Source of the DNA: Yarrowia lipolytica | Lineage: Eukaryota > Ascomycota > Dipodascomycetes > Dipodascales | Length of the DNA stretch: 64,000 bases | Direction of reading: 5' to 3' | NCBI RefSeq assembly: GCF_001761485.1 | Contig: NC_090775.1 | Coordinates: 2,425,001-2,489,000, forward strand | Part shown: in pieces, positions 53,292-63,143 of the stretch | How positions within the stretch are numbered: the stretch's first letter is position 1 | Layout of the letters: the number at the start of each line of letters is the position of its first letter | Made by a program: the position numbers and the translations under genes | The notes under the pieces: generated by a model | Told to the model about the DNA's origin: nothing | Databases searched by the model: none | The model's input: only the letters and a program-made list of their open reading frames with translations

Positions 53292-54932
53292 GTACCCAGC
53301 GGTATCAGTTGAGACATCTTTTTATATTTGACGATGAATGAATTTTACGATTGTATTAACAAGGTCCAAGTTGTAGACAACGGCAGTCTGCCCTAGATTG
53401 ACAATTAGATGATACATTGAACTAACAGTAAGACGAATTAGAACCGCAACTTGGCGCTTCTCACATGTAGATAACAGGGGTGCTCGCATATGCTGTAATT
53501 ACGATAGTATTGCATGTATTGGTGCGATACGACTACTGCACTTGTACTTGTGTGTCAACCTACAGTACATACAGTATCTATTTGAGCAGATAAAAGTGCC
53601 CCAATTCAATCCTATGATTACTCAGCCAATAGCAAAGCTCGTACATGACTAAGCTGATCACAAATCATACCTGAAGTGGGCTATGTATCATTAGCGAATG
53701 CAACCTTGCTTTTTGGCGATCTGTAGAGTCAACTTGCCAGGTTGTATTGAGAGAGATGGCCGGATGAAGGGAAAAACATAACCAGAGAAAGTACAGCGGA
53801 AATAAAAATTTTAAAAAAAAAAGCGAATGCACAACGTCGGGGCATCATCGAGATAATTTTTTGGCCGTCGTCTGCAAAACAAGCTAACTCGCCAACTGGC
53901 TTACGGCGTGAACGGGGGGTGGGGGAGGCACTCAAGATTCAAGGCCCTCCTCCCACCATGCGTGTATAAGTTTAGTGCGTTTAGTTGAATGTAATCGGCA
54001 TGGCAGAAGCCAAGATTGCTCAGAGGGAGGAAAGGAAGAAGGAGCTGTGAAGCGGCAATTGGGTGTAGCTGGGTCAGGAAAGAGCTTTAGAAGAGCAAAT
54101 CCCGCGGCTGGCGTTATATTCGCAAGCCCCGCTTACCAACTTGTCCTCCTCGCCAATTGCTTTTTTCCCACATTATAGCTAAAAATACCCTCGTCCAAAA
54201 GTTCACATTCCTCAGTGGCCAATAGCATAGAAAGCTGCCAATAAGCTTCGTCTTTTAGTCCCAACACAACCCTTAGGTTCACCGGAAATTAAAAGCGTTA
54301 CCAGTGTCATAATAACAACGGTATTTGGAGTTGGTGTCTGGTGGGAGAGAGAGAGAGGGGCTGTGAGCAACTCCAAGGCAGTAGAGTGTGGCTACACCAG
54401 AGAAAAGGGGGCAATAGGAAGGGGGAGGAGGGAACTGTGGGGTTCTAAATATATATAAAAAAAGGCGAGAAAAACAAAAACAAAAAAAAAAAAAACACAA
54501 CTCAACAAATCCACTTACGCCCTTGTATCTTCTTGCTCATCTCCACTGCAACGCAATCATCCCACCTGCCTGAGCTGACACCCAACTACAGTAAGGCCGC
54601 CGCCGTCTTTGACGCGCGTGCAGCTCACATACCCCATGCGACAGAAGCCAGGTGTAGAGGGGGCTGGCTGGCGGTTGGCGATGGCGCGGAGGTGGTGGAG
54701 AGGAATATGTAAAGGACGGAAAGTGGTTGAAAAAAGGAGAGTGGCCGCTCGTGAGCTTCGAATGGACGCCCCTTGTAACCCCTCCCGCCTCCTTGCATCT
54801 CATAGAGCGCGCAGTATTTCTCCGTTTTTATACCTCAAAAAAGCAAAATCCATATTAAAATAATTGGAAATGCGTAGGCAAAAAAAAACTGGAATTTCGC
54901 CAGTGTTCCTCCACAACGACACGACACACAAC
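53292..54932. other. Intergenic, aldo/keto reductase to AT-hook gene
   Basis: 1.6 kb without a supportable gene. It contains A-rich and ga-rich simple tracts near 53806-53822, 54348-54357 and 54475-54496, and GTAC-type motifs near 53535-53580. An in-frame upstream ATG at 54870 precedes the chosen AT-hook start. Confidence 0.5.
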
Positions 54933-55859
54933 ATGTCTGAAGAGCACACCATCTCGCAAGAGGTAGCTTCCCCAATTGTGAAGCGAGGAAGAGGACGTCC
55001 ACCCAAGGTTCCCACGGGCACCGAGGTGGTCGATACCACCCCCAAGGTCAAGAGAGGACGAGGACGACCACCAAAGGTGCGACCCGAGGGAGAAGAGCCC
55101 GTGGTCAAGAGACCCCGTGGCCGGCCGCGAAAGAGCATCGACCCCAACTCGGGCGATCCCAGCACACACGGAAACGCGGTTAACGCGTCTGGAGACCCCA
55201 GCGTTATAGTTGAGAAGCGAGGACGTGGCCGACCGCGTAAAAACCCCATCGTCGTGGCCCCCGCACCCTTGTGGCCCACCCCGGACCTGGTGCAGTTTGG
55301 AGGAGCTGACCCCTACGAGGAAATTGACAGCTTCAGCGCTGAACGGATTGAGGAGCAGGCTGGACAGGAAGGTGCCAACCTGACCCACCCCGAGAAGCTG
55401 GCGCTCATCAAGCGACGTCTGCACGCCGAGGCCCAGGACAAGGACCTCTTGGAGGCGCTGGCCACCAACCGCGAGGACTTCTTCAACGCCGACGAGGCCA
55501 AGGACGTGTACTCGCAGTACTCGGTGCTTAGACACCATATTGCTCTGCTGCTGCAGAACTATGGTGACACGGACGAGGGCCGAGTGATCAAGAGAAACCT
55601 CAGCAACCTCATGGGAGTGCTGCGGTACCTGCGATTGAAGGACAACATCCTTTCTGAGCTGCTCACCATTGTGCCTCTGATCCAAGACCAAGACTACACC
55701 GGTGCCAAGAACCGAATTCAGGCGCTGGACGGCCCCTGGTGCATCGGAACCCCTTCCAACCGGGAGATCCGGTTGCGGGAGACCCAAAAGTGGATTACTG
55801 GTTTGGTCCAGCTGCTGGAGTGGTCCGATGGCTCCTACAACGGCCTGTACCGTGTTTAG
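54933..55859 (+). CDS. Four-AT-hook DNA-binding protein, conserved helical C-terminus
   Basis: A 308-residue protein with four AT-hook motifs (core GRP flanked by basic residues): KRGRGRPPK at 17-25 and again at 40-48, KRPRGRPRK at 59-67, and KRGRGRPRK at 95-103. These bind the minor groove of AT-rich DNA. Residues about 115-308 are a separate, apparently folded helical region rich in leucine (NYGDTDEGRVIKRNLSNLMG; LSELLTIVPLIQDQDY) with tryptophans toward the end, and no domain I can name. Likely an architectural or chromatin-complex subunit; function unknown. I use the ATG at 54933 (MSEEHTISQ) because the ATG at 54870 adds 21 residues without similarity, although that start is possible. It is a single exon. 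Confidence 0.8.
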   Translation: MSEEHTISQEVASPIVKRGRGRPPKVPTGTEVVDTTPKVKRGRGRPPKVRPEGEEPVVKRPRGRPRKSIDPNSGDPSTHGNAVNASGDPSVIVEKRGRGRPRKNPIVVAPAPLWPTPDLVQFGGADPYEEIDSFSAERIEEQAGQEGANLTHPEKLALIKRRLHAEAQDKDLLEALATNREDFFNADEAKDVYSQYSVLRHHIALLLQNYGDTDEGRVIKRNLSNLMGVLRYLRLKDNILSELLTIVPLIQDQDYTGAKNRIQALDGPWCIGTPSNREIRLRETQKWITGLVQLLEWSDGSYNGLYRV

Positions 55860-57119
55860 AAGAGAGGAGGATTTTGCTGTATAGGACTTGTATTGTAACT
55901 GTATGTAATAAGAGATGTATTATTTGTGTTCAACGTGTACAAGAGCGAGTACGAGTATCGTACAAGTATTGGTACTGTACTGGTAGTATGCTTTCATTTT
56001 ACTTGTACAAGTACTTCAATTCTGACTTCTACACCATCTTCTGAGAGAACATATCTAATACCATTGCTATCCCATAGTTGGCAATTCTGTATATATTTCA
56101 GTCGCTACCTGAAACGGATAGCCACCCACTATACCTGTATTTCTCAGCACCTTTACTCGCAAAGTGACACTGTTTCAGGCTGCTTTCCATTGTTGTTAAG
56201 GCTGCCAGCCAGTGGAACGAAAACCTCAACAGAGAGCTCTCAAGGCGCAATCTGGGCGCAATCTGGGCGCAATCTGGGCGCAATATAGACTCGGTCTGGG
56301 GCTTAATTATATATGCCATTGGAGGTACCATTAGTTACTTGTGGCTCTGACTGAAGTACGAGCACTCATGCTGTACTTTTTGATGGAACCAGTCCTCTGG
56401 TACTCGTTCTTGTTCTCATACTGTGATGAGATGCGCCACAGGTGCACGTGGTACGAGTACAGGAAATTAGACCGGAGTAATTCTCTGTATTCCGTACATA
56501 CTGTACATACTGTACATGCTGTAGATATGGTGGTGTTTCGCCTTTTTCTTAACCACCTCGACTCGTAGATGAAACCTACATCCTCAAATCCTGGTCGAAA
56601 ATGGGACTAACCTCATTCCATGCTTGGTATGTTCTCGTAGCTGACTTATTACGAGCTCCGATCACACAAACGCGAGAGTGCAATCAGACTCTTCTCTTCT
56701 CTTCATGCACTCCAGTCTTCCCATACTAAAATTGGCCCCTTGCTTGTATCATACAATTACAGTATCGTACTTCTATATATGATGATAAATGGGGAAATAT
56801 AAAGCCATGGGGCACGCACACAGCTATACATGTGTGCTTGTTTACCATAGCTAGCGGGACCGCGTGTTATTGGTGCTGTTTGCTTGTTCAGTCTGATGGT
56901 GCAATTTTTTTTTACTGCCTGCCGCTAAGTCGCTCTAAAAAAGAAACGCACATTTCGTGCCTCTTCCAATCGGGCAAAGTCAAATGACATAGATTATGCC
57001 AAAACCACATCACGTGCGTAGATCACCCTTTTAGGCAATCTCCCCTTACCTACAACTAAACTTGGTGGAAATGCCGCTGCAGTGAACTGAGAAAGAGTAA
57101 ACACGGAGGCAAAAAAAAG
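55860..57119. other. Intergenic and upstream region of DMA1
   Basis: 1.26 kb with no gene seen. It contains a dense GTAC cluster (55935-56015), an 11-bp tandem repeat (56244-56284) and a tacatactgtacatactg run near 56495-56525. The last part is presumably the DMA1 promoter and first, non-coding exon. Confidence 0.5.
56244..56284. repeat. 11-bp tandem repeat
   Basis: Three full copies of ggcgcaatctg plus a partial fourth in direct succession. Confidence 0.85.
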
Positions 57120-57669
57120 GTGAGTATGGAGCACTGGGCGCACGGGTGGAGCTGGCGCGCTAGGGCCTGTGGACGTCGTGTTTGTCGTCGCGGAGCCCCA
57201 GCATATTCTCTGGGTTATTCCGGTCTCCGGTTTTCCGGCGTTTCTCTCTCTGCTGCGCCGTCACTGGACCCTCTGGTCATCTTCAGAGGTCGGAGATGGC
57301 GAGGGGACCTTGGGGCTGCGGGAGTGGATGTGTGGAGGGACGGTCGACAGGTATTTATACAGACAAGCGCTGTATTGTGAAGTTTGGGGTTGAGATGAGC
57401 TGTGCCAAACGACTCATCAACGGGTTGTTTTGTTGTTTGCGTCGGCTTTTGGGGGCCTGCTTGCGGCCGATTTGGCCACTAAACCCATGTCGTTGGACAA
57501 CAAAACTGAATCACAGGACCATTTTGTTCTCCCATAGCTTTCTGCTCTTCCTCCTCTTCTCTCGAACACCTCTGTCATCTCATATTCCCTGCCCACAGTC
57601 CACCCTACAGTACAGCAGCTGAGTACACCTTATTCTGCAAACGTGCACCTTAACTAAGCTAACGCACAG
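57120..57669 (+). other. 5'UTR intron of DMA1
   Basis: A 550-base interval beginning gtgagtatgg and ending gctaacgcacag, both matching the splice consensus of this genome. The acceptor G is immediately followed by the DMA1 ATG. The preceding exon has no open frame that could add coding sequence: its ATG runs into TGA after three more codons. So it is a leader intron. Confidence 0.7.
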
Positions 57670-59505
57670 ATGCCTTCCAGTCCTAAGAAGAAACGCTTCT
57701 TCAACATCGGGTCTGTTTTCAACCCCAAATCCAACACAAACACAAACGCGGCATCGACCAGCAGCAACAACTCCAACCCCATCGCCACTAACAACTCTTC
57801 CAGTGGCACACGCACCCCCACAACAGCTACCTCGGATCCGTTGGAGTTGACTGCTTCTCCTTCGCCCTCCAACGACCTTTTGTCCGGCCCCAAAACTACA
57901 ACCACAACCAGCGACACCCCCGTGCTGGCCGACTTTGGGAAACAAAAGGCCGGTTTCCGCAACACGTACATCAACACAAGCTCCACGGCGTCCAACAACC
58001 CGTTCGCAAACCTGGGAGAGCAGCCACAAGCCGCCACAGGTACCACATCGTCGTCTAGTAACACAAACGGAAACGCGTCTCCAGCCCTTGGTGAAAGCAA
58101 CCCCGTGCCCGTCGCAGCGGGAAACAACAACAACAACAACCCTGTTGGTCTGCGTCTAGACATTACCCCCGGCGCCGTCGAACAGGTCAAGTCGCCCTCG
58201 ACCCCCTACAACAACCAAGGTCTGGCCGTGGAGGAGTTCTTCCACGATTGCGCCGGCCCCTCCAACGATATCGTCACATCCGTGACCAGTACCAACGACC
58301 ACCAGCACGACAGCGCCGACTCCTCGGGCGACTCCAACGACACGGACAACATTCCCAACTCCACGCCCCCCGAATCTCCCACCGGATCCAACTCCCCAGG
58401 AAACATGAGCATCGCAGGCGCACCCAAACGGGTCGGCGCGGGCATGCGCTCCACTTCCGCAGCCACGCTGCATTCGCATGACAACGGTGGCCAGCGAGAA
58501 GTGGACCAACTGGAAGGCATGGACGAAGAAGACGATGTCCACATGGCTGACTACGACGAAGAGCACAGCGGTCAGCATGGCGACTCCATGGACGACACTC
58601 CCGAACTCTCTTCTGCCGCCGGACACTCCACAACCGGAGCAGCAACAGCAGCAGCATCCACAGCAGGCGCCGCCACGGCTGCCAATACAGGCTCCACTGC
58701 GCCATCGTCTTCACAGTCCGACGCACCGGGCTCTGCCGCCTCCGCTGCCTCCGACGGCCCCTCTGCTACATGTGCCACTGCATCCTCCGCTGCGCCTCCG
58801 TCTGCGCCTTCCGAGCCCCAAATCCCGTCCATCCGACTCACACCCGTCATCGACCATTCTACTTCCACCCCTGCACAATACTTTGGTCCCATCGAGCGAC
58901 GTCTGACTAGTGGATCCATTCGCATCGGCCGTCAGACGGAGTCCAAGGATGAGCCCCAGCTTCCCCAGTACGAGCGGCCCATTGTGTTCAAGTCCAAGGT
59001 TGTTTCGCGATCGCATGCGGAGTTCTTTGTCAAGGACGACCAGTGGTTTGTGCAGGATATGCGGTCTTCCTCAGGTACATTCCTCAACCGTAGACGTCTG
59101 TCGGAGGCCGGCAAGCCCTCCAAGCCCCACGTTCTCAAGAACGGAGACATGCTTCAGTTTGGCATGGACTTCCGAGGAGGAACGGAGGAAATCTTCAAGT
59201 GCATCAAGGTCCGAGTGGAGACGAACCAGAGCTGGAAACGAAAGGTTCAGCAGTACAACATCGAAGCGGTGGAGCGACTTCGAGGCATGGCTAACGGCGA
59301 TCCCACCGACTCCGAGTGTGCTATCTGTCTTGTGGCGGGGGGACCGTGCCAGCCACTGTTCATTGCTCCCTGTTCGCATGCCTGGCACTACAACTGCATC
59401 CGACCGCTCATGGTCAAGACGTATCCTCATTTTCAGTGCCCCAACTGCAGAAACATTTGCGATTTGGAGGCCGATGCCGATGAGTCCATGGTAATGGAGG
59501 GATAA
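57670..59505 (+). CDS. DMA1: FHA-RING ubiquitin ligase Dma1/Chfr type
   Basis: A 611-residue E3 ligase of the Dma/CHFR family, which couples mitotic exit, septin and spindle checkpoint control to ubiquitination. Residues 1-385 are low complexity (Asn-, Thr-, Ser-, Ala-rich, with an acidic EEDDVHMADYDEEH patch) and start with a basic PKKKR that could be a nuclear signal. The FHA domain (about 390-515) has the phosphothreonine-binding residues GSIRIGR (415-421) and SRSH (446-449), then SSSGTFLN. The RING starts at Cys550 (CAIC) and continues with PCSHAWHYNC and CPNC. The low-complexity N-terminus is longer than in S. cerevisiae Dma1 (416 residues). The start codon directly follows a predicted 3' splice site. 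It is convergent with the membrane hydrolase gene. Confidence 0.9.
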   Translation: MPSSPKKKRFFNIGSVFNPKSNTNTNAASTSSNNSNPIATNNSSSGTRTPTTATSDPLELTASPSPSNDLLSGPKTTTTTSDTPVLADFGKQKAGFRNTYINTSSTASNNPFANLGEQPQAATGTTSSSSNTNGNASPALGESNPVPVAAGNNNNNNPVGLRLDITPGAVEQVKSPSTPYNNQGLAVEEFFHDCAGPSNDIVTSVTSTNDHQHDSADSSGDSNDTDNIPNSTPPESPTGSNSPGNMSIAGAPKRVGAGMRSTSAATLHSHDNGGQREVDQLEGMDEEDDVHMADYDEEHSGQHGDSMDDTPELSSAAGHSTTGAATAAASTAGAATAANTGSTAPSSSQSDAPGSAASAASDGPSATCATASSAAPPSAPSEPQIPSIRLTPVIDHSTSTPAQYFGPIERRLTSGSIRIGRQTESKDEPQLPQYERPIVFKSKVVSRSHAEFFVKDDQWFVQDMRSSSGTFLNRRRLSEAGKPSKPHVLKNGDMLQFGMDFRGGTEEIFKCIKVRVETNQSWKRKVQQYNIEAVERLRGMANGDPTDSECAICLVAGGPCQPLFIAPCSHAWHYNCIRPLMVKTYPHFQCPNCRNICDLEADADESMVMEG

Positions 59506-59811
59506 AAACATCCTTTTGGTATTACTTACTGTACGAATTTTTGAAAGGATATCGTGGCCATGGTATATGACTCTACTAGCCAATGACTCTAGCATAGCAA
59601 TGACTCTGTTGCAGCATCCCACTAGCTAATATTAATGAAGTGTATGAAGTGTAACCGTGCCGGTACTTTTGTGTACTTGGTATTTGCACCTTGGAGGTGA
59701 GACTACAGTAACTCGTACCCTGCAGTACATATTTCTAGTTTATTTCTTGTAATAGTCATTAGCTATAGATATACAGGGATGGTTAAATGATTGACGTGAC
59801 GATTATAGCGA
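59506..59811. terminator. Shared 3' region of DMA1 and the membrane hydrolase-like gene
   Basis: A 306-base AT-rich spacer between convergent genes, with GTAC-type motifs at 59660-59730. No gene seen. Confidence 0.4.
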
Positions 59812-61419
59812 TCAAATGTAGTAATCGACGAAGTCACGGAGGATATCCTGGAGCTCCTTCTTGGTCTTGCCCTCCTTCCACAGATCGTGGCCACCCTCGA
59901 GGATCTTCCAGCCAACGTTTTCCTTGGTCAGACGAGTGAGTTCTCGCTGCTTGGCGCTCCACTTCTTAGACTTTTTGATCATCTGGGAAGAGGAGACGAT
60001 CTCGACAGGGATGTCCAGGTTGACGAGCACGGCGTTGGAGGCTCGCACTTCGGATCGAGTAACCCAGGCAACAGCGTTCTCCTTGAGCTGGTAGCCAAGG
60101 TACTTGGTAGTGTAGACCATGTCGGGGCCCACAAGTCGGTCCCAAGAGCCATGGCCCTTTAGAAGAGACCAGAGAGACTGGAGGCCGAGAGGAGAGATGG
60201 CTCCTTCAATAAAGAGCTTGATACCTCTCCACAGGGTGAGAGTATCTGAAATTAGGTCTTCGTGGAGGGTATCAATAAGGATCATTCCCTTGACGATGGA
60301 AATGTGCTTGGAGGCAAACACACGAGAGTAGAGACCTCCGATTCCGTGGGCGACGATGAGCAGGTTAGGAAGCTCGGTCTGGCCACCTTCTTCCTCTGAA
60401 GAGAAGAAAGAGGTGAGAGCCTCGCTGAGGAGGTCAGAAATGTCCCCTGCGGAAGTGAGACCTCGGCTGGCGTCGGAGAAGGCAACTCCGGGTCTATCCC
60501 AAGTGCAAACTCGGGGGATCTCGTTCATGGCGTAGAGGTCAGTGATCCAACTCCAGTAGACCTCGGAGGAAGTGGATCCTGCCTCAGCGAAGATGGTAAC
60601 GTTCTTTTTGGACGGATCGGGCCGATCGGGTCGTCTGGAAGCAACGTGAGGATGGGTATCCTGGAGCTGGAGCAGGTGGTTACCGGGCAGGTCATAGCAA
60701 TTGATATGGACCTTGAAGGCGGCATGGTCAACATCGACTCGCTTTCCAGGCACAGGCACACGGGCAGCATCAATGGCAAACAGAGTAATGGAGAGAGTTA
60801 CGGCGATGAGCAGAAGCAGGTTGACAAGGTTGAAAAGCAGATTGACAGATACCTTGAGCCACTCTCCGAGGGTTCTTCGAGTCTCCACACGGCCGGTGAG
60901 ACGTCGTTCCTCGGTGCTCTTGCCCCACTGCACGATCAGGTCTGAGACGGCTGACAGAGAGCAGGTCAGAATGGCCCAGACGGGGATGATGAGGCCAGCA
61001 ATCACTTCTCCATATCGCAGTTGCGGGGTGGCAACCAGAATGATTAGATCGATAAACAGCAAGAAGATGGTGGCGTATTGGATCTGTCTCTCCATGACCG
61101 AGGGGGTGGAGAAGAAAAGCGCCGAGTTGACAGTGGTGGTCACTGCAATGAGCGAAAAGAACCACGACAGGAAACCTCCTCCTCTGGTGTACAGACTGGG
61201 TACGTGTACAAACAGATTGAGGGTCAGCAGAAGGAATGCAATCACCGAGATAGCGAAGAAGACGGTGATGAACGACCGGGCAATACGCACACTCAGCAAG
61301 TTGTATGGGGTCACCTGGGGGTCTTCTGGTGTCAGCAATTGGGTTCTCTCATTGGGGGTCATTCTCTCTTCCTCTGGCGAGGGGTTGGTGGGCTCCGGGG
61401 GTACTTCGTTGAGAGCCAT
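59812..61419 (-). CDS. Multi-pass membrane protein with degenerate alpha/beta-hydrolase domain
   Basis: A 535-residue protein. After a polar N-terminus, five hydrophobic helices span roughly residues 45-245 (for example FFAISVIAFLLLTLNLFV and LLFNLVNLLLLIAVTLSI). A C-terminal alpha/beta-hydrolase-like domain follows with NVTIFAEAGSTSS, CTWDRPGVAFSDAS, LLIVAHGIGGLYSRVFASKH and a terminal GGHDLW. At the nucleophile elbow the expected G-x-S-x-G reads AHGIGG: Gly359 replaces the serine, while the late histidine is kept. The protein may therefore lack serine-hydrolase activity or use another residue. Related fungal proteins are often annotated as mitochondrial integral membrane proteins; I cannot confirm location. 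The start is set at 61419 (MALNEVPPEP), because the upstream in-frame extension looks like leader. Confidence 0.8.
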   Translation of the reverse strand: MALNEVPPEPTNPSPEEERMTPNERTQLLTPEDPQVTPYNLLSVRIARSFITVFFAISVIAFLLLTLNLFVHVPSLYTRGGGFLSWFFSLIAVTTTVNSALFFSTPSVMERQIQYATIFLLFIDLIILVATPQLRYGEVIAGLIIPVWAILTCSLSAVSDLIVQWGKSTEERRLTGRVETRRTLGEWLKVSVNLLFNLVNLLLLIAVTLSITLFAIDAARVPVPGKRVDVDHAAFKVHINCYDLPGNHLLQLQDTHPHVASRRPDRPDPSKKNVTIFAEAGSTSSEVYWSWITDLYAMNEIPRVCTWDRPGVAFSDASRGLTSAGDISDLLSEALTSFFSSEEEGGQTELPNLLIVAHGIGGLYSRVFASKHISIVKGMILIDTLHEDLISDTLTLWRGIKLFIEGAISPLGLQSLWSLLKGHGSWDRLVGPDMVYTTKYLGYQLKENAVAWVTRSEVRASNAVLVNLDIPVEIVSSSQMIKKSKKWSAKQRELTRLTKENVGWKILEGGHDLWKEGKTKKELQDILRDFVDYYI

Positions 61420-63143
61420 GGCTGGTTTTTTGGAGATGTTGAAAGCAGCGTGGTAAGCCCAATTATTTATTGATAATGTAGCTTGACTGCATAAAGGTGT
61501 ATGCAAGGCTCTTGCACGCAAGACATTGCTGCCTGAGGCTAATGGACTGATAGTAAGTGGCTGAGAGGTAGCTGGAAGGAGATGTTAGCAGTAACTGTTG
61601 ATGAAGCTGTTTCCAATGGCTTTCTGGCTAAATTTGACTTATCTTTGTGCTTAGAAGTCCATTTTTTTGAACATTTTGAAGCCCCTCCCCAAATTTCAAC
61701 ATTGCTATGTCATGTCCTTTAGCCTTCGCATATAGTCTTAGATCAAACCCAAACCTCTCTAACCAGCAACTCAACTACTGCCAGTCTCCAGCGTGAGTAC
61801 ACATTGGCTTTGGAGAGATGTTGGTGTATATTATCCATCAGCTGTTTGTGGTGAGTTCAAATACAGCTGGTAAATAGCTACCAGCACCGACATCATCAAG
61901 TGTAATTAATTTTGCTTTTGCGCATGTACAATCGCACAATATGCACCACTCGTACTCGTTCTGTCGGCTGTGTCTGTGGCTTTCTCGCAACATGCCGGGG
62001 AGATGAGGACAAACAGATCTTTAATTGATGTGTCAGATACGTATTAGTAAGAGTCCAAGTGCAAGTGTACTGTATTGTATTCCTTCCATGAATGCGAAAC
62101 ACTCTCTTGTATTGCACTCTTACTCCACCACGTTAATGCATATGCTCATCTCTACTATGTCAGTTTTAGCGTGATGGTGCGTACCAGATATAGGGGTACT
62201 TCCAGTCATCTCCAGGAACATACGGACCTTTGCGACACGGCCAGTTTGCGAGATATAAGATATGGCCTTCATTTCAACAGTCAGCCCGTTTCACTCTCCT
62301 CTGCCGATAACCAGTCCGTGGTATCATAGCAAAATAACTATGAAAGGAAACGGTCTAGATGCGGACTCGCGTATCGTGAAGAGGCCTAACCGTGCACGTG
62401 CGGTTCGGGTGGCAATTAGAATGATCTGGTTGGGAAGGGGTAGTGGGTTTTAATGGGTTCGAACAGGCAATAGTCATCTTCCTGGTCCACACCTGGTGTT
62501 TGCTACAGTACATACAGTACTTTCTGAGAGGGTAGGTGTGTGTATTTAATTGGGAGTATCAAGTAATGGTAGAGGGTTAGTTGACAGTTTGTTGAAACAA
62601 CTCAAAACGGAATGACGAGAGATACTGCCTGATACTCTGTGTCAGAACGACCAGTATTCTCAATCCTCAATTGCTAAATTCGCCACCTTATTGTACTCTA
62701 TTGTACTCCAATTACTTGTGCCGTTATCACTAACCACAGCCCTTCGAGTGTGCGAGTAATCGCCATATTGCTATGCTATAGCTAGTGTATTCGAACAACC
62801 GTACAAGTACAGCTTCTCGTAGACCTTCCCGATGAACTGTGGCTTGACAGCACTACACACTCCACTTGACGTCATCACGTGACGGGAGTGCACTCCTGTG
62901 ATTGTACAGGAAAGCTGTTTTTCGGCGCAGCAACAATCACCGAAATCCGCCCGGAATCTGGGGTGTACGCTTGTTCCCCACATTTCGGCTCGCAGATAAC
63001 GCGGTCGGCCGAAACCCCACACACATGTGAACGACTTTTGACTTTTGAACGTGCATGCATGCATCACCGTTGGCTAAAACCAATCAATATATTGGATCGT
63101 GTTTTCCCAGCCTTGATCTCTGCACACACGCTTTTTTGCCACC
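61420..63143. other. Divergent intergenic region before the LACTB2-like gene
   Basis: 1.7 kb with no supportable gene. It has a donor-like gtgagtac at 61793 and an acceptor-like cactaaccacag ending at 62739, but nothing else supports a leader intron. GTAC-type motifs occur at 62500-62520 and 62790-62810. Confidence 0.5.

Noticed and set aside
54855-55787. Minus-strand open frame of 310 codons opposite the AT-hook gene
   Set aside because: Antisense shadow; the four AT-hooks in the plus frame decide the strand.
62440-62475. tRNA B-box-like gggttcgaaca
   Set aside because: No matching A-box or cloverleaf stems around it; other gttcga words in the window failed the same test.
61793-62739. Possible leader intron for the LACTB2-like gene (gtgagtac ... 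cactaaccacag)
   Set aside because: Both sites fit the consensus, but the interval is long, the downstream leader still has an upstream ATG, and the coding region needs no extra exon.
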